The translations under genes were made by a program, and so were the position numbers. Shown here piece by piece: positions 62,947 to 64,000 of a DNA stretch of 64,000 nucleotides. The DNA is from BRH-c54 sp032251145 (GTDB taxonomy: Bacteria; Bacteroidota; Bacteroidia; Flavobacteriales_E; Vicingaceae), in the NCBI GenBank assembly GCA_032251145.1, contig JAVVER010000003.1, positions 1 through 64,000 of the forward strand. The letters run 5' to 3'. Under the pieces are notes generated by a model. The model was not told where the DNA came from. It worked only from the letters and a program-made list of their open reading frames with translations, and did no database searches. Positions within the stretch are counted from its first letter, which is position 1; every line of letters starts with the position of its first letter.

Positions 62947-63510
62947 TTAAACTGTCATGATATCTTTTTCCTTAGCTGCAATAAGTGCATCCACTTTACC
63001 GATATAGCTATCTGTAAGTTCTTGCACTTCATCTTCGAAAGATTTGCTTAAATCTTCACTCAAGCCATCATTTTTAAGTTTCTTGATTTCATCATTTGCA
63101 TCTTTTCTGGCATTACGAATACCAATTTTAGCATGTTCCCCTTCAGCTTTAGCTTGTTTAGAAAGGTCTCTTCTTCTTTCTTCGGTAGGAGTTGGAACAT
63201 TAATGATAATCATTTCACCATTATTTTGTGGATTTAACCCTAAATTACCATTAATAATGGCTTTTTGAATTTCTTCCAACATGGCTTTTTCCCATGGTTG
63301 AACTGTTAACGTTCTACCATCTACAGCAGTAACATTAGCCACCTGAGTTAAAGGAGTTGAAGAACCATAATAATCTACATAAACACTAGACAACATCATA
63401 GGTGTAGCTTTTCCGGCTCTAATTTTCACTAACTGAGTGTCTAAGTGACTGATTGCGTTCTGCATGGCTTCTTTTGCAGTATCAAGAATAAAATCTAAAT
63501 CTTCGTTCAT
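62947..63510 (-). CDS. frr: ribosome recycling factor
   Basis: Releases ribosomes from mRNA after termination, with EF-G. The 187 residues have the RRF pattern, with MQNAISHLDTQLVKIRAGKATP (read in parts) and the C-terminal KVDALIAAKEKDIMTV. Nothing unusual. It is upstream of kbl by 64 nt on the same strand. Confidence 0.97.
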   Translation of the reverse strand: MNEDLDFILDTAKEAMQNAISHLDTQLVKIRAGKATPMMLSSVYVDYYGSSTPLTQVANVTAVDGRTLTVQPWEKAMLEEIQKAIINGNLGLNPQNNGEMIIINVPTPTEERRRDLSKQAKAEGEHAKIGIRNARKDANDEIKKLKNDGLSEDLSKSFEDEVQELTDSYIGKVDALIAAKEKDIMTV

Positions 63511-63649
63511 AAGCTTTGTTTCGAGTAATTAATTTCAAGTTCAAAGATACAAACTCTTTGAATTAAGCAACTAGTTTATTGTCAAAAATTAATTTAACAA
63601 GCACCCAACTATAACAAATATATTAATTTCTGTTCTTCTTTTTATTAAC

Positions 63650-64000
63650 CTATTTATTATTCGATTTGCTCTTTTGTTTTAGATAATCAATTGCATATAA
63701 TAATCTTTCATCTTTTGACATTTTAATCCCTTCTTTTGTTACAGGAACTACAATGTCTGGTGTAATTCCATCCTTAGTAATTAATTCACCATCATTCTTC
63801 ACCACTTTCATCCCAGTAAAAATACAGTAGTATTTATTGTAAATCCAAAATCCATTTACATTTCCATTACTACCAGCTGTTGACTGCCCTATTATTGTTC
63901 CTAAATTATAGTACTTAATCATGTCTAAGCAAGTCTCTGCAAAACTTATAGCGCTTCCATCAGATATAAAAACAGTAGGAACAGTAATTAATTTATTTGA
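63650..64000 (-). CDS. S41-family peptidase, partial (C-terminal end)
   Basis: The window cuts this minus-strand gene: the reading frame is open to base 64000, so only the last 116 residues are present. The first residues seen, TVPTVFISDGSAISFAETCLDMI in order, hold the serine-nucleophile region of tail-specific proteases (SAISFAE; compare SASASE), followed by GTIIGQSTAGSNG and the C-terminal ...DGITPDIVVPV. Often exported in Bacteroidota. Confidence 0.85.
   Translation of the reverse strand, partial: SNKLITVPTVFISDGSAISFAETCLDMIKYYNLGTIIGQSTAGSNGNVNGFWIYNKYYCIFTGMKVVKNDGELITKDGITPDIVVPVTKEGIKMSKDERLLYAIDYLKQKSKSNNK

Noticed and set aside
1..64000. CRISPR array, prophage or transposase genes
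   Set aside because: No regularly spaced direct repeats, no phage structural genes and no transposase motifs were seen on either strand.

Overview
This window is a piece of an AT-rich chromosome from a Bacteroidota bacterium, most likely a gliding or type IX-secreting member of the Flavobacteriales. The main evidence is a complete porP/sprF-gldK-gldL-gldM-gldN type IX secretion (T9SS) operon, a gldA-type ABC ATPase, secreted proteins with T9SS C-terminal sorting domains, family markers such as DUF4271, GWxTD, DUF2795 and the DUF2723/GT117 membrane proteins, and promoters of the Bacteroidota TTTG / TAnnTTTG type. No phage, transposase or CRISPR array was seen. One tRNA gene (tRNA-Gln, UUG) is present.

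Layout. 0-6.3 kb: rsgA (minus), a long imperfect hairpin, gldA, a probable SAM-II riboswitch with metK, and an ExbB-ExbD-ExbD energy-transduction operon. 6.3-13.4 kb: DUF4271-hemD, a histidine kinase with a duplicated sensor region, hemW, a cyclase-family hydrolase, an Lrp regulator and proC. 13.5-23.4 kb: topA, an arginase-fold protein that has lost most metal ligands, then porP and gldKLMN ending in a strong terminator. 23.4-27.2 kb: trpS against plsC-gatC and a large membrane protein. 27.2-33.5 kb: a complete tripartite RND efflux operon (minus) and a small membrane protein. 33.6-38.7 kb: a TPR-SpoIIE phosphatase, a MORN-like repeat protein, a tiny Cys-rich protein, a cobalamin adenosyltransferase and DUF2795. 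38.7-39.8 kb: a graveyard of broken genes (M56 peptidase/TonB remnant, a truncated secreted protein with a G8 tract, a signal-peptide remnant). 39.9-46.4 kb: polyprenyl synthase, FkbM methyltransferase, an AbiEii-like toxin-antitoxin pair and a GT117 protein. 46.5-58.6 kb: tRNA-Gln, a large T9SS metalloprotease, YkgJ, SDR and L,D-transpeptidase, then a surface-protein cassette bracketed by 44-bp direct repeats with two frameshifted genes, then rmuC and a GWxTD lipoprotein. 58.6-64 kb: rbfA, a persulfide/sulfur operon (frameshifted ArsR, TauE/SafE, MBL-rhodanese), kbl, frr and a partial S41 peptidase.

The most notable points are these. gldK and gldN alone in the T9SS operon carry identical, near-perfect Shine-Dalgarno sequences, a signal that Bacteroidota ribosomes normally ignore; in gldN it drives a start 31 codons upstream of the signal peptide. 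Several genes look leaderless, with the -7 box 4-7 nt from the start codon. Four genes are broken by single-base indels, two of them in homopolymers (G8 and A7), and these fall in surface or regulatory genes while the roughly 50 other genes are intact. That suggests phase variation, decay or assembly error, and the sequence alone cannot separate these.
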